DNA from: Maribacter sp. ACAM166
GTDB lineage: Bacteria; Bacteroidota; Bacteroidia; Flavobacteriales; Flavobacteriaceae
Assembly (NCBI RefSeq): GCF_005771495.1
Contig: NZ_VAUW01000002.1
Coordinates: 62,001 to 126,000, forward strand
DNA: 64,000 nt
Direction: 5' to 3'
In this document: positions 47,311 to 55,595 of the stretch, piece by piece
Layout: every line of letters begins with the position of its first letter
Position numbering within the stretch: the first letter of the stretch is position 1
The notes under the pieces: model-generated
What the model was told of the DNA's origin: nothing
Database searches by the model: none
What the model saw: only the letters and a program-made list of their open reading frames with translations
Made by a program: the position numbers and the translations under genes

Positions 47311-48312
47311 CTAAGCGTTAAGCATTTCCCAAAGCTTATCTTTTAATTCTATTATGCCCATTTGAGCTACCGATGATATAAACATAAATGGCGTATCATT
47401 AAATTCGGTATTTAATTCAGTCCTCATTTCGTCCATTAACTCATCATCTAACATATCACTTTTAGAAATACATATCAAACGCTCTTTATCCAATAATTCT
47501 GGATTGTACCGTCTTAACTCATCGAGCAAAATCTCGTATTCCTTACTTATATCTTTACTATCTGCAGGTATAAGAAAGAGTAGGGTTGCATTACGTTCGA
47601 TATGTCTTAAGAAATAATGACCTAATCCTTTGCCTTCTGCAGCACCCTCAATGATACCAGGAATATCTGCCATAACAAAACTCTTAAAATCGCGGTATTC
47701 CACGATTCCTAAGTTGGGTTTTAATGTTGTAAACTCATAATCTGCAATTTTAGGTTTTGCAGAAGTTATAACCGATAACAAGGTAGACTTACCCGCATTT
47801 GGAAAACCGACCAAGCCAACATCTGCCAATATCTTCAATTCCATTAAAAAGTCTCCCTCTAGCCCTTCAACACCGGGCTGTGCATACCTAGGGGTCTGAT
47901 TGGTTGCGCTTCTAAAGTGCCAGTTTCCACGACCACCCATACCACCTTGCAAGATTATCTTTTCCTCACCATGCTCAGTAATTTCAAAAAGAACATCTTT
48001 TGTTTCTAAGTCTTTGACCACGGTACCCAACGGCACATCTAAATAGATATCTTCACCATCTGCCCCGGTACTACGGCTTTTACTACCATGCTCCCCGTGA
48101 CCGGCTTTAAAATGTTTTTTGAACTTGAAATTAACCAAGGTCCATAGGTTTTCGTTGCCACGAATGAGAATATGACCACCTCGGCCACCATCACCACCAT
48201 CGGGACCACCTTTGGTAATAAATTTTTCACGGTGTAGATGCACAGATCCCTTGCCTCCTTTTCCAGAAGTCAACCCCACTTTTACATAGTCTACAAAATT
48301 ACCTTCGGTCAT
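47311..48312 (-). CDS. obgE: GTPase ObgE
   Basis: A 333-residue Obg GTPase. The N-terminal glycine-rich Obg fold ([30 protein letters not shown]) is followed by the G domain: G1 [10 protein letters not shown]2 within [11 protein letters not shown]3 [10 protein letters not shown]4 ISKSD. The short length, ending soon after G5, means it lacks the extra C-terminal domain seen in Gram-positive Obg. It associates with the large ribosomal subunit and links GTP/ppGpp level to growth. The hpt-adk fusion gene lies just upstream on the same strand (57-base gap). Confidence 0.96.
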   Translation of the reverse strand: MTEGNFVDYVKVGLTSGKGGKGSVHLHREKFITKGGPDGGDGGRGGHILIRGNENLWTLVNFKFKKHFKAGHGEHGSKSRSTGADGEDIYLDVPLGTVVKDLETKDVLFEITEHGEEKIILQGGMGGRGNWHFRSATNQTPRYAQPGVEGLEGDFLMELKILADVGLVGFPNAGKSTLLSVITSAKPKIADYEFTTLKPNLGIVEYRDFKSFVMADIPGIIEGAAEGKGLGHYFLRHIERNATLLFLIPADSKDISKEYEILLDELRRYNPELLDKERLICISKSDMLDDELMDEMRTELNTEFNDTPFMFISSVAQMGIIELKDKLWEMLNA

Positions 48313-48369
48313 TGATTTTAGTTCAGTTCAGTTTCCTTAAAGTCCTATTCCAACTCTAGAGATTTGATG

Positions 48370-49479
48370 TTATTTTAAGTCTTCGATTACTTCTGTAAGT
48401 CGCTCGGTTATTTCTGCAATGGTACCAATTCCGTTTACGCTATGAAATTTACTCTGTGCCTCATAGAATTCCTTAACCGGAGTAGTTTTCTGGTTATACT
48501 CGTCGAAACGATTTCTAATTTTACTTACATCTTGATCATCACTACGCCCACTTATTTTGCCACGCTCTAACAGACGTTCTATCAAAACTTCATCGTTGGC
48601 CTCTAAAGCGACGGTCGCATGAATCGCCATATCTTTTGATTCCAAGAAATTATCTAACGCTTCTGCTTGCGCCGCAGTTCTTGGGAAACCATCAAATATA
48701 AAACCATCCGCATCCTGATTTTTCTCTACTTCTTCTTGCAGCATCTGTATGGTAACCTCATCAGGTACTAAATCACCTTTATCCATATACGATTTAGCTA
48801 AAGTTCCTAGCGCTGTTCCATTCTTGATATTGTATCTAAACACATCTCCGGTAGAAATATGTTTTAGGTTGTACTTCTCTTTTAGAAATTCTGCTTGCGT
48901 GCCCTTGCCGGCTCCCGGCTTACCAAAGAGTACAAGATTGATCATATGTTTTTGGTTTAGTTGGTATACTTCTTTTAAATTTCTTCCTTGTTCTTTATAA
49001 TCTAGACCGTACCCTACAATAAAATTATCTGGTATGGCCAAACCAAAATAATCAATGGCATATTCACCCTTATAAATATCTGGCTTATAGAATAGACTTG
49101 CTATTTTGAATTCTTTTACATTGGTCTTTGAAAACAGATGAACCAATTGTTGTAAAGTTCGCCCGGTATCTATAATATCCTCTAAAATAATAATACTACG
49201 CCCTTCTATATTCTCTGGTAAGTCCAATAAAGTTTCTACAATACCTGTCGTGGTTAAGCCTTGGTAAGAACTTAACTTTACAAATGAAACTTCACATGGG
49301 TGTTGATATGCTTTCAAGAAATCTGAAACGAACATAAATGCACCGTTCAAAACGCCAACAAAAATTGGAGTCTCGTCTTTATAATCCGCAGCAATTTTAT
49401 CAGCGACGGTTTTAACGGCCTGTTGAATTTCTAATTCGCTTAGAAAAGGTTTAAAAAACTTGTCGTGAATTTGTATCAA
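48370..49479 (-). CDS. Hypoxanthine phosphoribosyltransferase-adenylate kinase fusion
   Basis: One continuous 369-codon frame. Residues 1-178 are a hypoxanthine phosphoribosyltransferase, with the PRPP loop IIILEDIIDTGRTL (96-109) and GYGLDYKEQGRNL near its end. Residues 179-369 are a complete adenylate kinase, with P-loop GKPGAGKGT (186-194), STGDVFRYNI, DGFPRT and a short LID (RGKISGRSDDQD). The fused enzymes act in purine salvage: one makes IMP from hypoxanthine, the other balances AMP, ADP and ATP. The joint reads YQLNQKHMINLVLFG, where Met179 and its A-rich upstream bases look like an old start codon, so free adenylate kinase might also be made. Fusions of this kind are known in some Flavobacteriia. 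Confidence 0.93.
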   Translation of the reverse strand: MIQIHDKFFKPFLSELEIQQAVKTVADKIAADYKDETPIFVGVLNGAFMFVSDFLKAYQHPCEVSFVKLSSYQGLTTTGIVETLLDLPENIEGRSIIILEDIIDTGRTLQQLVHLFSKTNVKEFKIASLFYKPDIYKGEYAIDYFGLAIPDNFIVGYGLDYKEQGRNLKEVYQLNQKHMINLVLFGKPGAGKGTQAEFLKEKYNLKHISTGDVFRYNIKNGTALGTLAKSYMDKGDLVPDEVTIQMLQEEVEKNQDADGFIFDGFPRTAAQAEALDNFLESKDMAIHATVALEANDEVLIERLLERGKISGRSDDQDVSKIRNRFDEYNQKTTPVKEFYEAQSKFHSVNGIGTIAEITERLTEVIEDLK

Positions 49480-49542
49480 TTTTCTTAAATTATCAAGGTT
49501 TGCAAAGATAAGGTATTGCCTTGTGTTTTTAATTAGAAAGGA

Positions 49543-49572
49543 ATTGGTTTCTAAGTTTTAACCGTATTTTTG
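49543..49572 (+). promoter_or_regulatory. Candidate promoter of purK-purE
   Basis: ATTG (49543-49546), 18 bases, then TATTTTTG (49565-49572), matching the -33 TTG and -7 TAnnTTTG of the Bacteroidota sigma factor. The purK ATG is 43 bases downstream. Confidence 0.5.
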
Positions 49573-49615
49573 TGGGACTTAAGGCGTTTTTTTAACTGCT
49601 AAAAGCAATATTTAT

Positions 49616-50770
49616 ATGGATTACTTTTCATCAAATTTTAAATTAGGGATATTAGGCGGTGGCCAACTAGGTAAAATGATGCTCTACGAAACACGCAAAT
49701 GGGATATTTTCACCAAAGTTTTAGACAATGCTGCCGAAGCTCCAGGTCGTATGTCTTGTAATGAATTTGTACAAGGTAGCCTTCTCGATTTTGATACCGT
49801 TTATAACTTCGGGAGAGACGTTGATGTCCTTACCATCGAAATAGAAAATGTAAACCTAGATGCTTTAGAGAAGTTAGAAGCTGAAGGCGTAAAGGTATTT
49901 CCACAGCCAAAAGCCTTACGAATTATTCAAAATAAGGCAAAACAAAAACTGTTTTACATAGACAATAATATTCCCACTGCAGATTTTCAACGTTTTGCTT
50001 ATTTGAGTGAAATTGAGGATTGTATAGAAAACGGTGCGTTACAACTACCATTCATTTGGAAGGTCGCACAATTTGGGTATGATGGCCAAGGGGTAAAAGT
50101 CGTTAGAAGCTTAGAAGATTTAAAAGGACTACCTGCAGGAGAATGTATTGCAGAAACCATGATTCCGTTTAAAAATGAATTAGCGGTAATTGTCTCTAGA
50201 AATTCAAAGGGTGAAATAAAAACCTATCCCGTAGTTGAGATGGAATTTCACCCAGAAGCCAATCAAGTGGAGTATGTTATTTGCCCAGCTCGTATTGAAG
50301 ATAGAGTAGCCGAAAAAGCTAGATCATTAGCGTTGAATGTTGCCGAAAAGATCGGACTTACCGGCTTATTGGCCGTTGAAATGTTCCAGACCAAAGACGA
50401 CGAAATACTAGTAAACGAGGTAGCGCCAAGACCACACAACAGTGGGCATTATAGTATAGAAGCCAGTTACACAAATCAATTTGAGCAACACATACGTAGC
50501 ATTCTTGGGCTTCCACTAGGAAGCACCGATAGCAAAGTTGCAGGAGTAATGGTTAACCTAGTTGGAGCAGAAGGCTATACAGGAAACGTGGTTTATGAAA
50601 ATATTTCAGAGATTATGGCCATGGAAGGCGTAACCCCACACATTTATGGAAAGGCACAAACAAGACCCTTTCGCAAAATGGGTCACGTAACCATTGTAAA
50701 TAATGATTTAGCCAAGGCAAGAGCGATTGCCCAAAAAGTAAAGGAAACGATTCAAGTGATTTCAAAATAA
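49616..50770 (+). CDS. purK: N5-carboxyaminoimidazole ribonucleotide synthase
   Basis: A 384-residue ATP-grasp enzyme. The start (LGILGGGQLGKMMLYETRKW), the nucleotide-binding WKVAQFGYDGQGVKVV, the ECIAETMIPFKNELAVIVSR segment and the metal-binding NEVAPRPHNSGHYSIEA are diagnostic of PurK. It makes N5-CAIR from AIR, ATP and bicarbonate in de novo purine synthesis; PurE, encoded 5 bases downstream, rearranges the product. Length is normal. Transcription is divergent from the hpt-adk gene, so purine synthesis and salvage genes share one intergenic region. Confidence 0.96.
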   Translation: MDYFSSNFKLGILGGGQLGKMMLYETRKWDIFTKVLDNAAEAPGRMSCNEFVQGSLLDFDTVYNFGRDVDVLTIEIENVNLDALEKLEAEGVKVFPQPKALRIIQNKAKQKLFYIDNNIPTADFQRFAYLSEIEDCIENGALQLPFIWKVAQFGYDGQGVKVVRSLEDLKGLPAGECIAETMIPFKNELAVIVSRNSKGEIKTYPVVEMEFHPEANQVEYVICPARIEDRVAEKARSLALNVAEKIGLTGLLAVEMFQTKDDEILVNEVAPRPHNSGHYSIEASYTNQFEQHIRSILGLPLGSTDSKVAGVMVNLVGAEGYTGNVVYENISEIMAMEGVTPHIYGKAQTRPFRKMGHVTIVNNDLAKARAIAQKVKETIQVISK

Positions 50771-50775
50771 AAAAC

Positions 50776-51267
50776 ATGAGCAAAGTAGCCGTAGTAATGG
50801 GAAGTACTAGTGACATGCCCGTAATGCAAGAAGCCATAGATATTTTAAAAGGTTTTGATATAGAAGTAGATGTAGATATAGTATCTGCACACAGAACTCC
50901 AGAGAAGCTTTTCGATTTTAGTAAAAACGCACATACTAATGGTTATTCGGTTATTATAGCCGGAGCCGGTGGTGCAGCACATTTACCTGGCATGGTTGCA
51001 TCAATGTCTCCCTTACCCGTTATAGGCGTACCCGTAAAAAGCAGTAATTCTATTGACGGATGGGATTCTATCTTATCTATTCTTCAAATGCCTGGAGGCG
51101 TACCCGTTGCAACTGTAGCGCTTAATGGAGCAAAAAATGCAGGTATTCTAGCCGCACAGATTATTGGAAGTTCTGATAAATGTGTTTTAGACAAGATTAT
51201 TATATACAAAGAAGGCCTTAAACAGAAAGTTATTGACGGCGCAAAAGAAGTGAACGGCAAAAAGTAG
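50776..51267 (+). CDS. purE: N5-carboxyaminoimidazole ribonucleotide mutase (class I PurE)
   Basis: A 163-residue PurE with the class I motifs: VVMGSTSDMPVM at the start, SAHRTPEKLFDF with the catalytic His, GAGGAAHLPGMVAS, and LQMPGGVPVATVALNGAKNAG. Class I enzymes convert N5-CAIR to CAIR and need PurK, which is the upstream partner gene here. The stop codon TAG is the first part of a heptamer tandem array. Confidence 0.96.
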   Translation: MSKVAVVMGSTSDMPVMQEAIDILKGFDIEVDVDIVSAHRTPEKLFDFSKNAHTNGYSVIIAGAGGAAHLPGMVASMSPLPVIGVPVKSSNSIDGWDSILSILQMPGGVPVATVALNGAKNAGILAAQIIGSSDKCVLDKIIIYKEGLKQKVIDGAKEVNGKK

Positions 51268-51295
51268 TTGACAGTTGACAGTTGACAGTTGACAG
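51268..51295. repeat. Heptamer tandem array, (TTGACAG)x4
   Basis: Four perfect TTGACAG copies begin at the base after the purE stop and end in TGAAATT. The unit matches the GGTTGAT array after the DUF1569 gene at TTGAYRG, and both arrays are followed by GTGAAAA or GTGAAAT. Confidence 0.97.
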
Positions 51296-51350
51296 TGAAA
51301 TTGAGTTTTCTAAACCATTAGAAAATCAATCTAAAAAAATTTAAAAATTT

Positions 51351-53372
51351 ATGAGTAACCCTTTATTATCCCAATTCGACACTGCACCCTTTTCACAAAT
51401 AAAAAACGAACATTTTAAACCTGCATTTTTACAGTCCATTGAAGATGCTAGACAAGAAATCGATGCTATAACCTCAACTAAAGAAGCGCCTACTTTTGAA
51501 AACACCATTGAGGCCTTGGAGTTTTCTGGTCAGCAATTAGATCGTATATCAAGCGTGTTCTTTAATTTGAATTCTGCCGAAACGAATGAAGAGATACAAA
51601 AAATTGCCCAAGAAGTTTCTCCCTTACTGTCAGAATTCAGTAATGACATTACGTTGAACGAAGCATTATTCAAAAGAGTAAAATCAATTCATGAGCAAAA
51701 AGGTGGTTTGGATTTAACGGTAGAGCAACAAACCTTGTTAGATAAAAAATACAAAAGCTTTAGTCGCAACGGAGCCAATTTATCTGAAGAAAAAAAGACT
51801 CGTTTACGGGAAATAGATGCTACGCTAGCAAAATTAAATTTGACTTTTGGCGAAAATGTTCTGGCTGAAACAAATAAATACCAATTACACCTAACGGATG
51901 AAGCTGATTTGGACGGATTACCGGAAGGTGAAAAAGAGGCTGCAGCACAATTAGCTACTTCTAAAGGAAAAGAGGACGGCTGGATGATTACATTAGATTA
52001 CCCCAGCTATATTCCTTTCATGAAATATGCAAAAAACAGAACGTTACGCAAAGAGCTTTCAATGGCATTTGGCAGTAAAGCTTTTCATAACGATGCTTTG
52101 GATAACCAAGAAAATGTACTTGAAATCACAACGCTACGTTATGATCGGGCCAATCTTTTAGGATATAAAACCCATGCTCATTTTGTATTGGAAGAACGCA
52201 TGGCCGAGACGCCCGAGAAAGTACATTCGTTTTTGAAAGAACTACTTGATAAAGCAAAGCCTGCGGCAGAACGCGAATTTCTGCAGTTAGAACGTTTCGC
52301 TAAAAAACTGGACGGTATTGACCGATTAGAGAAATGGGATAGTAGTTTTTATTCCGAGAAATTAAAGCAAAAACTGTTTGATTTAGACGATGAGAAATTG
52401 AAGCCTTATTTTAAACTAGAGAATGTAATTAACGGCGTTTTCAAAGTAGCCGAGAACTTATTCGATATGCACTTTGAAGAAGTGAACGATATTGATAAAT
52501 ACCACGAAGAGGTTAAGACCTATAAAGTTTACGACACCGATAAAAATTTCATTTCTTTATTTTATGCAGATTTCCACCCACGAGCAGGCAAGCGTGGCGG
52601 TGCATGGATGACGACCTTTAAATCGCAATGGAAAAAGAATGGTAAAAATGTACGTCCACATATATCAAATGTGTGCAATTTCACCCCTTCCACAAAAAGC
52701 AAGCCTTCTTTATTAACCTTTAATGAAGTCACCACGCTATTTCATGAATTTGGACATGGGCTTCATGGCATGCTTGGAAACACGACCTACCCTAGTCTAT
52801 CAGGAACTTCCGTGTTCTGGGATTTTGTAGAATTGCCAAGTCAGATAATGGAAAATTGGTGCTATGAAAAAGAAGCCCTTGAATTGTTTGCCAAGCATTA
52901 CAAAACTGGCGAAATCATCCCCATGGAACTTGTACAGAAAATTAAAGAGTCAGCCACATTTCAAGAAGGAATGCAAACGCTTCGCCAATTAAGTTTTGGA
53001 TTATTGGATATGTCATGGCATGGAGTTGACCCGACAAATATCACGAACGTTAAGCAGCATGAGGACGAAGCATTTAAAAACACAAAACTTTTCCCTGATA
53101 CTACAGAAACTTGCATGAGTACTGCATTCTCCCACATTTTCCAAGGTGGATATTCCTCTGGATATTATAGCTACAAGTGGGCTGAAGTTCTAGATGCCGA
53201 TGCCTTTGCATATTTTAAAGAAAACGGCATTTTCAATAAAGAGGTTGCAACAAAATTCAAGGATAATGTGCTTTCTAAAGGTGGCACAGAAAATCCGATG
53301 GTACTCTATAAGAGGTTTAGAGGAGCTGAACCTAAGGTTGAGGCCTTATTGGAACGAGCGGGACTACTTTAG
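51351..53372 (+). CDS. M3-family metallopeptidase (Dcp/oligopeptidase A type)
   Basis: A 673-residue cytoplasmic-looking zinc peptidase without a signal peptide. It starts like Dcp/OpdA proteins (NPLLSQFDTAPFSQIKNEHF), and has the zinc site HEFGHGLHGML (HEFGH 465-469) with the third ligand Glu in GTSVFWDFVELPSQIMENW, and the C-terminal GGYSSGYYSYKWAEVLDADAF. Family members cleave dipeptides or short oligopeptides from peptides in the cytoplasm or periplasm. The exact specificity (peptidyl-dipeptidase or oligopeptidase) cannot be told by eye. It follows purE by 83 bases, across the heptamer array, and is followed by a bidirectional terminator. Confidence 0.93.
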   Translation: MSNPLLSQFDTAPFSQIKNEHFKPAFLQSIEDARQEIDAITSTKEAPTFENTIEALEFSGQQLDRISSVFFNLNSAETNEEIQKIAQEVSPLLSEFSNDITLNEALFKRVKSIHEQKGGLDLTVEQQTLLDKKYKSFSRNGANLSEEKKTRLREIDATLAKLNLTFGENVLAETNKYQLHLTDEADLDGLPEGEKEAAAQLATSKGKEDGWMITLDYPSYIPFMKYAKNRTLRKELSMAFGSKAFHNDALDNQENVLEITTLRYDRANLLGYKTHAHFVLEERMAETPEKVHSFLKELLDKAKPAAEREFLQLERFAKKLDGIDRLEKWDSSFYSEKLKQKLFDLDDEKLKPYFKLENVINGVFKVAENLFDMHFEEVNDIDKYHEEVKTYKVYDTDKNFISLFYADFHPRAGKRGGAWMTTFKSQWKKNGKNVRPHISNVCNFTPSTKSKPSLLTFNEVTTLFHEFGHGLHGMLGNTTYPSLSGTSVFWDFVELPSQIMENWCYEKEALELFAKHYKTGEIIPMELVQKIKESATFQEGMQTLRQLSFGLLDMSWHGVDPTNITNVKQHEDEAFKNTKLFPDTTETCMSTAFSHIFQGGYSSGYYSYKWAEVLDADAFAYFKENGIFNKEVATKFKDNVLSKGGTENPMVLYKRFRGAEPKVEALLERAGLL

Positions 53373-53401
53373 ACTACAAATTACATGACCGAACATAGAA
53401 T

Positions 53402-53434
53402 AGTAATGACAATACCAATAAAATTGTCATTACT
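53402..53434. terminator. Bidirectional terminator between convergent genes
   Basis: A perfect 12-base stem AGTAATGACAAT/ATTGTCATTACT with a 9-base loop between the M3 peptidase and rhodanese genes, which converge. T-rich bases follow on the plus strand; on the minus strand the tail is weaker. Confidence 0.6.
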
Positions 53435-53435
53435 A

Positions 53436-53786
53436 TTACTTTTGAACATAAACATCATAACCTCCGTCTAGATTTATCACATGCAAAAATCCTAATTGGT
53501 CTAAACGAATTTGAGATTTTAAACTTCTGCCTCCCTTTTTACAGTAGACATAGATCGTTTTAGTTTTATCCATCGATGCTACTTGTGCATTAAAATTATT
53601 CGAAAACCAATCGATATTGACAGCACCATCAATATGACCTTCTGCGTATTCGTTCGGTGTTCGAACATCTAGAAGTATTTCTTTGGATGAATCATAGCTA
53701 ATGAATTCAGAAATAGATTGAGACTCCATTTGTCCTACAACAATTTGAGCACTACTAAAAAGAATAAAAAGAAGTATGTTTTTCAT
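53436..53786 (-). CDS. Exported single-domain rhodanese
   Basis: A 116-residue protein. The frame is open back to a TTG at 53807, but the ATG at 53786 starts the signal peptide MKNILLFILFSSAQIVVGQ, so I use it. The rhodanese domain has LLDVRTPNEYAEGHIDGAVN and the active loop YVYCKKGGRSLKSQ with the catalytic Cys. It would act in the periplasm, moving sulfane sulfur or cutting disulfides. It is a short, complete PspE/GlpE-like unit. The ECF sigma factor gene is divergent from it, 72 bases away. Confidence 0.88.
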   Translation of the reverse strand: MKNILLFILFSSAQIVVGQMESQSISEFISYDSSKEILLDVRTPNEYAEGHIDGAVNIDWFSNNFNAQVASMDKTKTIYVYCKKGGRSLKSQIRLDQLGFLHVINLDGGYDVYVQK

Positions 53787-53858
53787 GGTTCTTGGGATTG
53801 TATTCAAAAGTAAGCATTATCGCTAAAATTAATTTACTTTTGAAAGGCAGAATAAAAA

Positions 53859-54413
53859 ATGGAAACACACCAACTTCATCCAGATAAATGGGTAAATCTT
53901 TACGCAGACTATCTATTCAATTATGCCGTTACGAGGGTAAGTGACGCTGAAATTGCAAAAGATTTGGTTCAAGACACCTTTATCGCAGGTCTAAAATCTG
54001 CAAAAAACTTCAAAGGTGATGCAGCCGAACGTACGTGGCTTATTGCTATATTAAAGCGTAAAGTTATAGATCATTACCGTAAAACAAACTCAAAAAAAGG
54101 CAAAGCAGAGGTTCGAATGAGCTACAGCTCGCAAACGGATGCAGAAGGAGATTGGTTAGAGGAACGAATAGCCGACCCCAACAGCAATTTTGAGAGTGAC
54201 GCAATGGAGAACGAAGAATTAGGCCTGGCCATTCAAAATTGCATTTCTAAATTACCAAAAAAACAAGCTCAAGTATTCACAATGAAAACTATAGAGGGTA
54301 TGGAAACAGAAGATATTTGTAATGCCCTAGGAATTAATGCGTCTAATCTTTGGGTAATGATACATAGGGCCAGAACAGGTCTAATGGGTTGTTTAAATCA
54401 AAATTGGTTTTAA
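53859..54413 (+). CDS. ECF-type RNA polymerase sigma factor
   Basis: A 184-residue sigma-70 family factor with only regions 2 and 4. Region 2 has NYAVTRVSDAEIAKDLVQDT and ERTWLIAILKRKVIDHYRK; region 4 has ISKLPKKQAQVFTMKTIEG and DICNALGINASNLWVMIHRA with the helix-turn-helix. The linker is 30 residues long and acidic. The next gene, starting 2 bases after the stop, encodes a small Cys-rich protein that looks like its anti-sigma partner. ECF factors respond to envelope or redox stress; the trigger here is unknown. Confidence 0.93.
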   Translation: METHQLHPDKWVNLYADYLFNYAVTRVSDAEIAKDLVQDTFIAGLKSAKNFKGDAAERTWLIAILKRKVIDHYRKTNSKKGKAEVRMSYSSQTDAEGDWLEERIADPNSNFESDAMENEELGLAIQNCISKLPKKQAQVFTMKTIEGMETEDICNALGINASNLWVMIHRARTGLMGCLNQNWF

Positions 54414-54415
54414 TT

Positions 54416-54646
54416 ATGATGATTTCTTGTGAAAAAGCAGCATGTATCTGCAACAAAGCTCAATATAAAGAAGCTTCTATTTGGTCCATTTTAAAGTTAA
54501 GGTTTCATCTATTATTGTGTAAGACTTGCTCTAAGCACAGTCAAAGAAACAATAAGCTGACTTCACTTTGCGATAAAGCAAATTTCGCTGTGTTGTCTGA
54601 GGAAGACAAAGAGAAAATGAAAGAATCCTTACCTAAAAAAAATTAG
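54416..54646 (+). CDS. Small zinc-finger anti-sigma-like protein
   Basis: A 76-residue protein with two Cys clusters, CEKAACIC near the start and HLLLCKTC in the middle, spaced as in the zf-HC2 (ZAS) fold of anti-sigma factors. It starts at the ATG 54416, 2 bases after the sigma-factor stop. The frame is open to 54389 but that start would lie inside the sigma gene. No membrane helix follows the zinc domain, so it would act as a soluble partner. Its 3' end overlaps the convergent UbiA-like gene by 14 bases. Confidence 0.75.
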   Translation: MMISCEKAACICNKAQYKEASIWSILKLRFHLLLCKTCSKHSQRNNKLTSLCDKANFAVLSEEDKEKMKESLPKKN

Positions 54647-55466
54647 CAAACCTCATTGCTAACACAATTACCAGCCACCAAATTAAAGGAATTGACTCTA
54701 CCCAAAATGAAGAAAAATATTTCCCTTGATTTAATTTAGTTTTAAACAACATAATAACTAAAACCACAAAAAGTATTGTTTTAGCACTAATAGATATCAC
54801 ATCTAAATTGGTTTTAAAAAAGGAGAACACATAAAAAAGAACTGCCCAGCTCAATCCAATACGTTTAGCCCCTTTTACCCCTACTCGTTGCGGCAAGGTT
54901 TTTAATTCGGGTTTATCATATTTTAAATCTCGTATTTCAAACGGCACCAAAAGTATTAGCACGAATAAAAACCGCTGAAAAAACTCGACCTTAACATCCC
55001 AAGAGATAAACTCCATTTGTGAAAGTGCCGGTAATATAACAGTTGTACCGGCCCAGACCGTAGCAACTATTAAAATTTTCAACCCACTAAAGCTTCTAAA
55101 ATTTTTATGTTTTGGTAAGACTGGAAGTGCATAAAGAGCGGTCACACCTCCCAAAACTAAAAGCCCTAAAAATATCATTTCCGATAAAAAAAAGATATGA
55201 TAGAGTGCTACGAGCAAACATCCTATGCTAAAAAATTGAATGTTTTTATGATATCTATTAGCTACAAGAATATACTTCTCAGCCTCTACACCATACTTGA
55301 CAAAATTATAACAGCTGATAGATCCAAAAAAAACAAAATAATAAAGGGCTGAAGGAACATTTATGTTTAGGGTAAGCGCTGTAATATGGATTAGGCTAAA
55401 TATCGCCAAAGCCCCATGAATACTTGCATCTAGGTAAAAATCAAATATCCTTTTGAACAAGGTCAT
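54633..55466 (-). CDS. UbiA-like integral membrane protein
   Basis: A 277-residue polytopic membrane protein with about eight hydrophobic segments. The cytosolic loop LVPFEIRDLKYDKPELKTLP with DxxxD spacing, followed by GVKGAKRIGLSWAVLFY, resembles the second aspartate-rich motif of UbiA prenyltransferases. The first motif (NDxxDxxxD) is replaced by SCYNFVKYGVEAEKYI, so a canonical polyprenyl diphosphate site is incomplete. It may be a divergent UbiA relative with a different role. It converges with the sigma/anti-sigma pair. Confidence 0.6.
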   Translation of the reverse strand: MTLFKRIFDFYLDASIHGALAIFSLIHITALTLNINVPSALYYFVFFGSISCYNFVKYGVEAEKYILVANRYHKNIQFFSIGCLLVALYHIFFLSEMIFLGLLVLGGVTALYALPVLPKHKNFRSFSGLKILIVATVWAGTTVILPALSQMEFISWDVKVEFFQRFLFVLILLVPFEIRDLKYDKPELKTLPQRVGVKGAKRIGLSWAVLFYVFSFFKTNLDVISISAKTILFVVLVIMLFKTKLNQGKYFSSFWVESIPLIWWLVIVLAMRFANFF

Positions 55467-55564
55467 TGAACAAAAGTAGGTAAAGTGTTTATAACCTCTT
55501 GTTTTGGTTGAAAACTTTAAATAGATAGGTCGTTGCCTTGTCCAAATTACCGATATAAAATTGG

Positions 55565-55572
55565 TAATTTTG
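55565..55572 (+). promoter_or_regulatory. Candidate -7 box of gcvP
   Basis: TAATTTTG matches TAnnTTTG and lies 23 bases before the chosen gcvP ATG. The nearest TTG upstream is about 24 bases away, wider than usual. Confidence 0.35.
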
Positions 55573-55595
55573 TGCTATATATAACAAAAACATCT

